Both the position numbers and the translations under genes were made by a program. The notes under the pieces were generated by a model that had not been told where the DNA came from, searched no databases, and saw nothing but the letters and a program-made list of their open reading frames with translations. Positions 1 through 8,064 of a stretch of 64,000 nt of DNA are shown in pieces; the stretch's first letter is position 1; each line of letters begins with the position of its first letter. Source of the stretch: Sphingomonadaceae bacterium (GTDB taxonomy: Bacteria; Pseudomonadota; Alphaproteobacteria; Sphingomonadales; Sphingomonadaceae); contig JACVCM010000001.1 in assembly GCA_016742125.1 (NCBI GenBank), forward strand, positions 1 to 64,000. Direction: 5' to 3'.

Positions 1-2
1 AA

Positions 3-92
3 ACTCACCCGATAGGCGCTATCAGGTTCAGGGGCAATATCGATGGCATCCCGGTGATCGGAATGCTGGATATATCGTTCCAGGAGTTTTGA
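3..92 (+). CDS. 3' end of an upstream gene (C-terminal 29 residues, partial)
   Basis: One forward frame is open from the left edge to a TGA at 90-92, one base before the ATG of the DUF2141 gene at 94. The visible tail contains RFRGNIDGIPVIGML and ends in FQEF, with a composition like a real protein end. The CAGGAG ribosome-binding site of the next gene lies inside it, which is the arrangement expected of a tightly packed operon. The product cannot be named from 29 residues, and a second forward frame is also open here, so this is tentative. Confidence 0.4.
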   Translation, partial: THPIGAIRFRGNIDGIPVIGMLDISFQEF

Positions 93-93
93 C

Positions 94-570
94 ATGAAGA
101 AGTTTTTGGCCGTTCTGGCCGTTTCGGCGTTGGCCCTCGGTTCGGGCACAGCAGTCGCTGGGCAGGAAATCAGCAACGACCTGTCGCGCTGCGCTGCGGG
201 TAAAGGTCCCGCCGTGCTTGTCAGTGTGCGCGGTGTAAAGGAAAGCACCGGCAGGATCCGGGTACAATCCTATCCCGCAACCGGCAGTGCCTGGTTGGCC
301 AAGGGACGCTGGCTCCACCGTGTCGAAAGCCGCGCAAGTGCCGGCAATATGACATTTTGTGTGCCGGTTCCAGCTGAGGGGTCATACGGAATCGCCGTGC
401 GTCATGACCGCAACGCGAATGGCAAGACCGACATCCGGGAAGACGGGGGCGGGTTTTCAAACAATCCCAGCATCAACATCTTCAATCTCGGTAAGCCGTC
501 TGCAAGCAAGGTCGCTTTTCAGGCTGGGCCGGGGGTGACCCGCATTTCCATCAACCTGAAGTATATGTGA
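94..570 (+). CDS. Exported DUF2141 family protein, CpgA-like by context
   Basis: A 158-residue protein with a clear signal peptide (KKF, a hydrophobic stretch, then TAVAG near residue 23), so it should act in the periplasm. Residues about 104-125 carry the DUF2141 signature: a DRNANGKTD stretch followed by GFSNN. The start is fixed by CAGGAG eight bases upstream of ATG. It is followed after ten bases by a lipid kinase and then a nucleotidyltransferase. As I recall, a comparable gene set next to spt in Caulobacter crescentus (cpgABC) makes ceramide phosphoglycerate. The biochemical role of DUF2141 is not known to me; a role in handling or exporting the anionic sphingolipid is inference from context. 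Confidence 0.85.
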   Translation: MKKFLAVLAVSALALGSGTAVAGQEISNDLSRCAAGKGPAVLVSVRGVKESTGRIRVQSYPATGSAWLAKGRWLHRVESRASAGNMTFCVPVPAEGSYGIAVRHDRNANGKTDIREDGGGFSNNPSINIFNLGKPSASKVAFQAGPGVTRISINLKYM

Positions 571-580
571 AGGAGGGGAT

Positions 581-1549
581 TTGGCACTTGTAGCACTTCT
601 GTCGAACCCCAATTCAACCGGCAACAGATCGCTGTTGCCGGCGGTTCGCTGCTACTGTGCCAGAAATCCGGATATCTTCCATTATGAAGTCGAGGAAATC
701 GGCCAGATCACCAAGGCTCTGGAGATGATTGCGCGTGTCAAGCCGAAGGTGCTGGTCATCAATGGCGGCGATGGCACGGTGCAATCGGCTTTGACCGAGC
801 TCTATCATGGTGGCCATTTCGAAGGCACCCCGCCACCGGTAGCTGTCCTGCCAAATGGGAAGACAAACCTGATCGCACTCGATCTTGGTGCCGAGGGCGA
901 TCCGCTCGCGGCCCTCGAACGCATCGTCGAGATGGCGAAGAGCGATATGACCGACCATATCGTTGTCCGGGAACTGATCGCGCTTAGCGACGGCACCGAA
1001 GGCGCGCGTCCCGTACTGGGCATGTTTCTGGGCGGCGCGGGGCTGGCCGAAACCATATTATACTGTCGCCACAAGATTTATCCGCTCGGGCTCCCCAATG
1101 GCCTCAGCCATTTTCTGGCGGCAATGGCAGTGCTGTTTTCTGCCATATTCCGGCTGAAAGCGGACTTCCTTCCAGCCCGCGCCAAGCCGATCAGCGTCTC
1201 GTTCATCCGTCAGGGCGAGTTGCAGGGTATATTTTCGGTGCTGATTGTCACGACGCTCGACAAACTGTTGCTCGGTGCCCAGGCAGGCGGTGCGCGCAAA
1301 GGGCTGATGAAGTTTCTGGCAGTCGACCAAAGCCCTGTATCTATGTTGAAAATGATCGCAGCGTCGCTACGCGGCAAGCTGGGGCAGCACAAGATGGAGG
1401 GCGTCCATTTTCAGGAGGGCGACACCATCCGTATCGATAGCGACAGGAGCAGTGTCGTGCTGGATGGAGAAGTGTTCGAGGCGAGCAACGGCCATCCCAT
1501 TGTCCTGCGTTCGACACCGCCGGTACCATTTCTGAAACTCGCCGCCTGA
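581..1549 (+). CDS. Diacylglycerol-kinase-family lipid kinase, probable ceramide kinase
   Basis: A 322-residue protein of the DAGK/sphingosine-kinase fold. The nucleotide-binding GGDGT is at residues 62-66, preceded by SNPNSTGN at 8-15 and followed by PNGKTNLIALDLG at 91-103. The start is a TTG at 581 with a strong AGGAGGGG just upstream; no ATG fits the N-terminal strand. It would phosphorylate a lipid hydroxyl with ATP at the inner membrane. Family members act on diacylglycerol, sphingosine or ceramide. Its place between a DUF2141 gene and a nucleotidyltransferase, beside spt, makes ceramide the best guess, matching the ceramide kinase CpgB of Caulobacter as I remember it. Substrate is inferred, not shown. 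Confidence 0.8.
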   Translation: MALVALLSNPNSTGNRSLLPAVRCYCARNPDIFHYEVEEIGQITKALEMIARVKPKVLVINGGDGTVQSALTELYHGGHFEGTPPPVAVLPNGKTNLIALDLGAEGDPLAALERIVEMAKSDMTDHIVVRELIALSDGTEGARPVLGMFLGGAGLAETILYCRHKIYPLGLPNGLSHFLAAMAVLFSAIFRLKADFLPARAKPISVSFIRQGELQGIFSVLIVTTLDKLLLGAQAGGARKGLMKFLAVDQSPVSMLKMIAASLRGKLGQHKMEGVHFQEGDTIRIDSDRSSVVLDGEVFEASNGHPIVLRSTPPVPFLKLAA

Positions 1550-1580
1550 CAATCTGGCGGCGACCGATTAAGGCGGCAAC

Positions 1581-2504
1581 ATGCTGTCGTTAATGCAAAT
1601 GATTGCCGAAGAGCTGGCGGTGCCCGCGCTTCCGCAGGTTCGTGCCTTTGCCGCACATATAGCCGCGCAATATCCTGACGCTGCACGCGCTGTCCTTTTC
1701 TACGGCTCTTGCCTGCGTAGCGAAGAGTTGGAAGGGCAGATGCTCGATTTCTACCTGATCGTTTCGGACTATGACGCAGCCTATGACAGCAAGGCGCTCG
1801 CCAAATGGAACCGTCGCCTGCCACCGAATGTTTTCCCGTTCCAGCATGACGGCCTGATGGCCAAGGTCGCGGTGCTCGACGAAAAGGACTTTCACGACCT
1901 CAACCGCCAGGGTGCCTCGGCAGTGTCGGTCTGGGCACGCTTTGCCCAGCCATCGCGGCTGGTTTGGGCGGCGGACGATACAGCGCGGCGGATGGCAGCC
2001 ACGGCAATCTCGGGCGCGGCGCCGACATTGCTTAACGCGGCGCTGGCCTTTACCGAGCGCGAGGTCGATGTCCTCGACCTGTGGCAATCGGGGTTCCGCA
2101 TGACCTACGACGCCGAACTGCGCGCCGAGCGCAGGGATCGGCCCGCTTCGGTGATCGAATTCGACCCCGAACGATATGAGCGTTTCGGTTTGGCGGCACT
2201 CCAACACACGCCAATTGCCAATGAGCTACGGGGAAACAAGGTGCATATCCTGTCAGACCCGCAAAGCCGCATCATGCAGGAGCGCAATCGATGGCCCGCG
2301 CTCCGCCGCAACGGCAAGCTGCTGACCGTGGCCCGCCTCGCCAAAGCGGCTTTCACCTACGCCGGCGGCATCGACTATCTCGCATGGAAGATAAACCGCC
2401 ACGCCGGGACCGAGATCGAGATCAAGCCCTGGCAGCGACGGTGGCCGTTGGTTGCAGCGCTATTTCTGGTCCCGAAGCTGCTGGCAAAGGGCGCAGTACG
2501 CTAG
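1581..2504 (+). CDS. Tam41-like nucleotidyltransferase, probable sphingolipid headgroup enzyme
   Basis: A 307-residue protein with a nucleotidyltransferase-type motif: YGSCLRSE at 41-48, then MLDFYLIVSDYD at 54-65. The GS followed by acidic D-x(n)-D residues resembles Tam41/MMP37, the mitochondrial CDP-diacylglycerol synthase. The C-terminus is basic and hydrophobic, consistent with membrane association. It lies 31 bases after the lipid kinase on the same strand. In this setting it may activate a phosphorylated ceramide with CTP so that an anionic headgroup can be added. That role is inference, and the Tam41 resemblance was judged by eye. It converges with spt. Confidence 0.65.
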   Translation: MLSLMQMIAEELAVPALPQVRAFAAHIAAQYPDAARAVLFYGSCLRSEELEGQMLDFYLIVSDYDAAYDSKALAKWNRRLPPNVFPFQHDGLMAKVAVLDEKDFHDLNRQGASAVSVWARFAQPSRLVWAADDTARRMAATAISGAAPTLLNAALAFTEREVDVLDLWQSGFRMTYDAELRAERRDRPASVIEFDPERYERFGLAALQHTPIANELRGNKVHILSDPQSRIMQERNRWPALRRNGKLLTVARLAKAAFTYAGGIDYLAWKINRHAGTEIEIKPWQRRWPLVAALFLVPKLLAKGAVR

Positions 2505-2629
2505 TGCACCATTCCGGTCAGCGCCATGAAAACGAGCAATATTGCCATAACGCAGCACAAGCCATAGCGGTCAATACAAAGCGATAACTACACCGGGCGC
2601 GCTGGCAGACTGTTTGCCTGTCCATCCGA

Positions 2630-3829
2630 TCATATGATTCCGACAGCCTTACCCGCCCGCTCAAACCGCGCCAGGATGTCCTGCACCTGTTCACTGCTGT
2701 GTTCGGCGCACAGCGAGCAACGAAGCAAAGTCATGCCCGCTGGCGTTGCGGGCGGTCGGGCAAGGTTTACGTAGAGGCCGTTTTCGAGCAACGCTTGCCA
2801 CATAGCCGCCCCGCGCTCGAGGTCGGGCATAATTACTGCGATGATTGCGCTTTGAGGACTCTCGGTGCCGAGCCGGAACCCGAGATCGCGCAGGCCTTTG
2901 TGAAGTGTCTTCGAATTTTCCCACAGATGCGCGCGCTTGTTCCCATTGTGCATCAGCTTGCGGATCGATGCTGCGCTGGACGCCATCACGCTGGGCGGCA
3001 GCGCAGCGGTGAAGACATAGGGGCGGCAGACGAGACGGAGGATTTCGAACTTCGGATGGTTAGACACACAAAAGCCGCCAACCGTCCCGACGCTCTTGCT
3101 GAACGTGCCTATGACGAAATCCACATCATCAAGCACGCCCTGCTCTTCGGCCACGCCGCGGCCATTTTCACCGATAAAGCCCATTGAGTGGGCCTCGTCG
3201 ACGAGGATCATGGCGCCAGCTTCCTTGGAAATCCGGATCATCTCTTTCAAAGGCGCGACATCGCCGAGCATTGAGTAGACACCTTCGAGCACCACCAACT
3301 TGCCAGCTTCTGCAGGCAAACGCTTCAACCTTTTCTCCAGGGCTTCGACGTCATTATGACGAAAGGCGACGATTTCGGCATCCCCCATCTTGCAGCCGTC
3401 ATAGATCGACGCATGGCTGTCGATATCGAGGATGATATAATCGCCCTTGCCAGCAATCGTGCTGATGATCCCCAGATTGGCCTGATAACCAGTCGAAAAG
3501 ACCATCGCATGGTCCATCGCGTAAAATTCCTTGAGCGCGTTCTCGACATCGCGATGATGGAAAAAGGTGCCGTTCAGCACGCGGCTGCCGGTGGTTCCAG
3601 CGCCGAATTCATCCATCGCCTTCTTGCCCGCGGCAAGCACGTCGTCGTCGAAGGTCATGCCCATATAGTTGTAGGTGCCCAGCAGGATGGTTTCCTTGCC
3701 GTTGCATATTGCGACCGTCGGCGATTTCACCTCCTCCATCACGAGCGAGAAGGGGTCTTTCTGGCCAGTGGCGAGCAGGCCTTCGCGCTGCTGGATGAGC
3801 GGGTCGAATTTGGAGAAAAGATCGGTCAT
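2630..3829 (-). CDS. spt: Serine palmitoyltransferase
   Basis: A 399-residue PLP enzyme of the alpha-oxoamine synthase family that joins L-serine to palmitoyl thioester to give 3-ketosphinganine, the first step of sphingolipid synthesis, in the cytoplasm. Catalytic residues are all visible: H139 (DSHAS), D211 and H214 (DEAH), PLP lysine K245 (GTFSKSVG) and R370. These equal the S. paucimobilis positions H159, D231, H234, K265 and R390 minus 20. The ATG at 3829 was chosen over an in-frame TTG at 3844, which would only add MGTYR. A short acp gene lies upstream on the same strand and should supply the acyl donor. Confidence 0.95.
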   Translation of the reverse strand: MTDLFSKFDPLIQQREGLLATGQKDPFSLVMEEVKSPTVAICNGKETILLGTYNYMGMTFDDDVLAAGKKAMDEFGAGTTGSRVLNGTFFHHRDVENALKEFYAMDHAMVFSTGYQANLGIISTIAGKGDYIILDIDSHASIYDGCKMGDAEIVAFRHNDVEALEKRLKRLPAEAGKLVVLEGVYSMLGDVAPLKEMIRISKEAGAMILVDEAHSMGFIGENGRGVAEEQGVLDDVDFVIGTFSKSVGTVGGFCVSNHPKFEILRLVCRPYVFTAALPPSVMASSAASIRKLMHNGNKRAHLWENSKTLHKGLRDLGFRLGTESPQSAIIAVIMPDLERGAAMWQALLENGLYVNLARPPATPAGMTLLRCSLCAEHSSEQVQDILARFERAGKAVGII

Positions 3830-3886
3830 TCTATAGGTTCCCAAAACCGTTGTGCCGGGCCTGTCTAGGCACGCCTAGCCGATAAG

Positions 3887-3915
3887 CACCCTTCGACAGG
3901 CTCAGGGCTACGGTG
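3887..3915. repeat. Copy of a short intergenic CTTCGACAGGCTCAGG element
   Basis: Between spt and acp lies CCCTTCGACAGGCTCAGG. This resembles the short dispersed elements built around CTTCGACAAGCTCAGG that I associate with sphingomonad and related genomes. Only one arm is present here. No function is claimed. Confidence 0.4.
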
Positions 3916-3919
3916 AAAT

Positions 3920-4162
3920 TTAAGCCGTCAATTTCCCCACGGCATCCACGAGTTGACCGACATTTTCGATCTCGGCCTGCATATTCATGCTGATAACGAT
4001 ATCGAACGAATCCTCGACCTCTGCGACGAAGTCCATCACCGTCAGGCTGTCCCATTCGAGATCGCCGGCAAAGGTCGTTGTTTCGCTGATCTCGACGCCT
4101 TTCTTGTTGAACGGTTCGATCAAGCCCTTCAGTCGGTCGTACATTTCGCTGCGGTCGGTCAT
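3920..4162 (-). CDS. Acyl carrier protein dedicated to sphingolipid synthesis
   Basis: An 80-residue acidic four-helix ACP. The phosphopantetheine attachment serine is S39 in EWDSLTVMDF. The ATG at 4162 is preceded by AAGGAAAG; longer in-frame extensions have no ribosome-binding site. It is upstream of spt on the same strand with about 90 bases between them. ACP genes beside spt are a known feature of bacterial sphingolipid loci, where acyl-ACP rather than acyl-CoA can serve as the thioester donor. It is not the housekeeping ACP, which normally sits in the fab cluster. Confidence 0.9.
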   Translation of the reverse strand: MTDRSEMYDRLKGLIEPFNKKGVEISETTTFAGDLEWDSLTVMDFVAEVEDSFDIVISMNMQAEIENVGQLVDAVGKLTA

Positions 4163-4303
4163 GGTCTTTCCTTCAAGATTTGCGGCGCTATGGCAAGCGA
4201 ATAAGGCGGCAATTGGGCGATATTGGGCGACTGCGCCATATGCTTGCCGTGCAAATGCAAAGCTGACATACTCGGGCCGCAGGAACATTTTCGGGAGGGG
4301 AAA

Positions 4304-4819
4304 ATGACCGACGTGAAGAAATGGCCGGGCGAGGCCATCTATATGGTCCGTACCATGCAACAACATCATGTACAGCTAAGCTTGATGGCCGACCAGAAGG
4401 CCAACATGCTGATCGGGGCGACCTTTGTCGTCCTGACGCTGGCCATTGGGCAGAGCAGAAGCAGCAGTTTCTCGCTGCCACTGTTGATATTGGCAGTGTC
4501 GGCGTTCATGTCGGCCGGTCTGGCAACAATGGCTGTGATGCCGGCGACCGTCCCGAAACCGTCGCGGGGCGACAACTGGCTGTTTTTTGGCACGTTCGCG
4601 CAAGCCGAAGAAGACGAATTCCAAGCTAGAATCATGACAAGTCTGCACGCGCCCGAAGATGTCTTCAAAGCAATGCTGCACGATATCTACCAGATGGGCC
4701 GAATCCTGCGGACCAAGAAGTACCGCTTTCTCGGCTGGGCTTACCGAGCATTTCTGGTTGGTCTCATCATGACGTTCGCAGCGTTCGTCTACGAGCGCTT
4801 TGCCGGCCCGATATTATAG
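4304..4819 (+). CDS. PycTM-like (DUF5706-type) membrane protein
   Basis: A 171-residue membrane protein. After an amphipathic N-terminus with QQHHVQLSLMADQKAN (19-34) come two hydrophobic segments (about 35-50 and 57-80), a soluble stretch, then IYQMGRILRTKKYRFLGWAYRAF (128-150) and a last membrane segment at 147-163. The ADxKAN motif and the LxxxKYRxLxxAY pattern are those of the Pycsar effector transmembrane family (PycTM, DUF5706). In anti-phage Pycsar systems the partner is a cytidylate or uridylate cyclase; none is adjacent here. ATG at 4304 is preceded by GGGAGGGG. It is divergent from acp and converges with the reductase gene, overlapping its end by 6 bases. The link to sphingolipids is by position only. 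Confidence 0.7.
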   Translation: MTDVKKWPGEAIYMVRTMQQHHVQLSLMADQKANMLIGATFVVLTLAIGQSRSSSFSLPLLILAVSAFMSAGLATMAVMPATVPKPSRGDNWLFFGTFAQAEEDEFQARIMTSLHAPEDVFKAMLHDIYQMGRILRTKKYRFLGWAYRAFLVGLIMTFAAFVYERFAGPIL

Positions 4820-5725
4820 CCAGCCTTGCGCCTTGTACCAGCGAACGGTGTCCTTGAGACCCTGCCGCGTCGCAATTTGCGGCGACCATAATGCAGGCGG
4901 CGGCGCCGCGGCGCGGTCGATGGTCCAATCAGGATGTGAGAGATAGCTCGCCCGGTCGGGGGTAAGTTTGGCCTTGGGGCCACGGAACATCCCATCAACC
5001 CGTGCGGCGAGTTTGAGCAGGAAATGCGGGGCATGAAGCGTCGTCACACGGCGCCCCATTGCCCAGCCGATCGCGCGCGCGAAAGCCTCATGCGTCCAGC
5101 CTTGTTCGGTGCCGTCATCGGCCTCGAAAATCCTTGCTGTGGCGTCGTCATGCGCGGGTAGGAGTGCCACCAACAGCCGTGCCAGATCGTCGACATGGAT
5201 CAACGATACTTTCCCGCGTGGCGGTAACAAGGCCCAGCCCTTTTCGGCCAGGCGGAACATGTCGAACATCTCGGTATCGCCCGGGCCATATACGCCGGGC
5301 GGGCGGATGATGGTCCAATCGAGCATGCTGGTGCCGACCAGCTTCTCCGCTCGTGCCTTGCTCTCCCCATATTTTGAAAGTTCGGGATGCTTGGCCGCGA
5401 GTGACGAGACATGGACGAAGCGTTTGATCCCAGCCTCCTTGGCGGCAGTTAGCATGTTGGCAGTGCCAACGACGTTACCTGCCTCGAAGCCGGCCGAATC
5501 AGGTGCATTGACCACGCCCGCCACGTGCAAAACGGCATTTGCGCCATCGCATAGTTCGATCAGGCTATCGGGCAAATCAAGCGCACCATGCACCCAGGTT
5601 ACGCCGGGTTTCTTGGGTTGGTCGCGCCGTGTCAATGCGCGCACGTGCCACCCTCCCTCCACAAGCCGATCAAGCGTCATCCGCCCGACAAAGCCTGTCG
5701 CACCGGTCAGCGCTACTGTCTTCAA
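4814..5725 (-). CDS. cerR: NAD-dependent epimerase/dehydratase-family enzyme, probable ceramide reductase
   Basis: A 303-residue extended short-chain dehydrogenase. TGATGFVG at 7-14 binds NAD(P), and the catalytic set is S107/S108 with Y119 and K123 (YGESK). In Caulobacter an epimerase-family protein next to spt and acp (CerR, as I recall) reduces the keto group of the acylated product; the same neighbourhood supports that role here. The start is TTG at 5725: its TTGA overlaps the TGA of proB, and the next in-frame ATG would cut into the Rossmann motif. Translation is probably coupled to proB. Substrate remains inferred. Confidence 0.75.
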   Translation of the reverse strand: MKTVALTGATGFVGRMTLDRLVEGGWHVRALTRRDQPKKPGVTWVHGALDLPDSLIELCDGANAVLHVAGVVNAPDSAGFEAGNVVGTANMLTAAKEAGIKRFVHVSSLAAKHPELSKYGESKARAEKLVGTSMLDWTIIRPPGVYGPGDTEMFDMFRLAEKGWALLPPRGKVSLIHVDDLARLLVALLPAHDDATARIFEADDGTEQGWTHEAFARAIGWAMGRRVTTLHAPHFLLKLAARVDGMFRGPKAKLTPDRASYLSHPDWTIDRAAAPPPALWSPQIATRQGLKDTVRWYKAQGWL

Positions 5726-6855
5726 AGCAGCACCAGTTGGTCCCGGTGCACAAGAACGGAACGCGGCACGGTACCGAGAATGGCCCCCAGTTCAGCGGTC
5801 CGGTGGCCGCAAATTCGGGCGGCATCGAGCGCATCATATTCGGAAAGACCCCGCGCAACCGCCACGCCGTCCTCGGCGCTGATGTCGATAACGTCGCCGC
5901 GCTTGAATTCGCCGTCGACCGAAAGCGCGCCTGCCGGAAGCAGGCTGCTACCGGCCTGCAACGCACGGATCGCGCCGTCATCCACACGGATACGGCCCTT
6001 CACTGTCAGCCGCCCGCCCAGCCAGCTCTTCCGCGCGGAGCCGCCAGCACGCGGGGCGAAGAAAGTCGATGGCCCGCCTGCGTCAAGCGCAGCCAGCGGA
6101 TGATTTCGCAAGCCAGAACAGATCGCCAGCCCGATCCCTGCTCGCGTCGCAATATCGGCAGCGTCAAGCTTCGATGCCATCCCGCCAGAGCCCATGCCGG
6201 ATGAAGACCCTTCCGCCACCATGATCCGAACATGCCCGTCGATTTTCTCTACGAGCGGCAGCAAAACCGCATCGGGATGATGCGGGGGTCGGTCGTAGAG
6301 ACCATCGACATCCGAAAGGAGGATTACACCCGAAGCACCCGCTGCCTGCGCAACACGCGCGGCCAGCCGGTCATTGTCGCCGAAGCGGATTTCCTCGGTC
6401 GCTACGCTGTCATTTTCGTTGATCACCGGCACAGCACCTGCGCCCAATAACCGATCCAATGTCGCGGCGATGTTCAGATAACGCCGTCGGTCCTCAAGGT
6501 CATCGAGCGTGACCAACATCTGCGCCGCCGCAAGGCTTTGCGTCGCCAGCAGCTCCGCCCAGATACCAGATAATATAATCTGCCCCACTGAAGCCGCCGC
6601 CTGTGCATCGGCCAGACTGGCACGCCCGCCCTTGTCAAACCCCATACGCCGCGCTCCCAGCGCAATAGCGCCGGAGGAAACGATGATGATCCGTTGCCCC
6701 ACCTGATGGCGATCGCTAATGTCAGCAACCAGTGTTTCGAGCCAATTGCGCCGCACGCCCCCGTCGGGCTGCACCAGCAGCGACGAGCCCACTTTAACCA
6801 CCAGCAAGGGACAGATGGCCGGTGAGAAGGCAGCGGCGTTCAGATCGGCGACCAT
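5722..6855 (-). CDS. proB: Glutamate 5-kinase
   Basis: A 377-residue enzyme that phosphorylates glutamate to glutamyl-5-phosphate, the first step of proline synthesis, in the cytoplasm. The amino-acid-kinase domain shows VVKVGSSLL near the N-terminus, SSGAIALG, NENDSVATEEIRFGDND and the GSGGMASKLDAA loop. The last 90 or so residues form the PUA domain typical of full-length ProB. It starts 16 bases inside obgE and ends overlapping the reductase gene by 4 bases, so obgE-proB-cerR is one transcription unit. Confidence 0.95.
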   Translation of the reverse strand: MVADLNAAAFSPAICPLLVVKVGSSLLVQPDGGVRRNWLETLVADISDRHQVGQRIIIVSSGAIALGARRMGFDKGGRASLADAQAAASVGQIILSGIWAELLATQSLAAAQMLVTLDDLEDRRRYLNIAATLDRLLGAGAVPVINENDSVATEEIRFGDNDRLAARVAQAAGASGVILLSDVDGLYDRPPHHPDAVLLPLVEKIDGHVRIMVAEGSSSGMGSGGMASKLDAADIATRAGIGLAICSGLRNHPLAALDAGGPSTFFAPRAGGSARKSWLGGRLTVKGRIRVDDGAIRALQAGSSLLPAGALSVDGEFKRGDVIDISAEDGVAVARGLSEYDALDAARICGHRTAELGAILGTVPRSVLVHRDQLVLL

Positions 6856-7892
6856 TCGCCTGCCTCGTTCAGGCCATCCGCCTGTGTATTTTCCAGATTG
6901 CTCTTTTGCGGCAAGGCCTCAAGTACCCGATCAAGCACGAGGTCGACCCCCTGCCCGGTCGCGCCGGAAATGGCGATGACATCCTTTGCACCGGCGGCCT
7001 GGAGCTGGTCGGCAATATCAGCCATTAACTCAGGATCAAGCAGGTCGCCTTTGTTGATCGCCACAATCTGCGGCTTGTTCTCAAGCCCTGCGCCATATTC
7101 GGCGAGTTCGTCACACACGATATGCCAAGCCTCGACGGGATCATCCTGCGTTGCATCGATCAGGTGGATCAATATCTGGCATCGTTCAATATGACCCAGA
7201 AAGCGGTCACCGATACCGACGCCTTCAGCGGCGCCCGCAATCAGGCCCGGAATATCGGCAAGCACGAATTCGCGCCCTTTGTGCTCGACAACCCCAAGTT
7301 GAGGCCGGGTTGTCGTAAAAGGGTAATCGCCAACCTTTGCCTTGGTATTCGACACTTGATTGATGAAGGTCGATTTGCCCGCATTGGGCATGCCGACGAG
7401 ACCAGCATCCGCGAGCAATTTCAGCCGCAGCCAGACGTACATTTCCTCCCCCGGCCAGCCCGGACCATGTTGCCGTGGCGCACGGTTGGTGGAGGTCTTG
7501 TAAGACGCATTGCCCCGCCCGCCATCACCGCCGCGCAAAAAGACCACGCGCTGCCCCACTTCTGTCAGGTCGAGCAACAGCGTGCGTTCCTCATCGTCGG
7601 CGAGAACCTGTGTGCCCACCGGGACCTTGATTACCAGATCTTCGCCATAAGCCCCGTGCCGGTCACGTCCCATGCCCTGAATACCGCGCATCGCCTTGAA
7701 ATGCTGCGCATAGCGAAAATCGATCAATGTGTTGAGCCCGGCCACGGCCTCGAAAATTATGTCGCCGCCCTTGCCGCCGTTCCCGCCATCCGGTCCGCCA
7801 TATTGGACATATTTCTCTCGCCGGAAGCTGACAGCCCCGGGACCGCCCGCGCCCGAACGGATAAAGATTTTGGCTTGGTCGAGAAAATGCAT
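6840..7892 (-). CDS. obgE: GTPase Obg/CgtA
   Basis: A 350-residue essential GTPase involved in large-subunit ribosome maturation and stress control. The glycine-rich Obg domain covers residues 1-158 (GGPDGGNGGKGGD motif at 32-44), followed by the G domain with P-loop GMPNAGKST at 167-175, DIPGL for G3 and NKGD for G4. The C-terminus is short, as is common in alphaproteobacteria. First gene of the obgE-proB-cerR unit; its promoter should lie in the 172-base gap shared with the divergent CHAT gene. Confidence 0.96.
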   Translation of the reverse strand: MHFLDQAKIFIRSGAGGPGAVSFRREKYVQYGGPDGGNGGKGGDIIFEAVAGLNTLIDFRYAQHFKAMRGIQGMGRDRHGAYGEDLVIKVPVGTQVLADDEERTLLLDLTEVGQRVVFLRGGDGGRGNASYKTSTNRAPRQHGPGWPGEEMYVWLRLKLLADAGLVGMPNAGKSTFINQVSNTKAKVGDYPFTTTRPQLGVVEHKGREFVLADIPGLIAGAAEGVGIGDRFLGHIERCQILIHLIDATQDDPVEAWHIVCDELAEYGAGLENKPQIVAINKGDLLDPELMADIADQLQAAGAKDVIAISGATGQGVDLVLDRVLEALPQKSNLENTQADGLNEAGEWSPI

Positions 7893-8064
7893 GGCGGCGC
7901 TTTAGGCCCTGAGCTGCCAAATAACAACGCTTGGCGACCTCAAAAAAGAAGGCTTAACTGGCCAATGATTTTGGCGTAGGCTGACCGACGTCAAAGCAGA
8001 ATTCGGTCGCACGGTTTTTGACGCCCCGATGTAACAGTCGGATATGCGTTAAACAGGAGGGTAT

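Noticed and set aside
3841..3920. Rho-independent terminator between acp and spt
   Set aside because: A short inverted repeat (CTAGGCACGCCTAG) is present but no T-run follows on either strand in a useful place.
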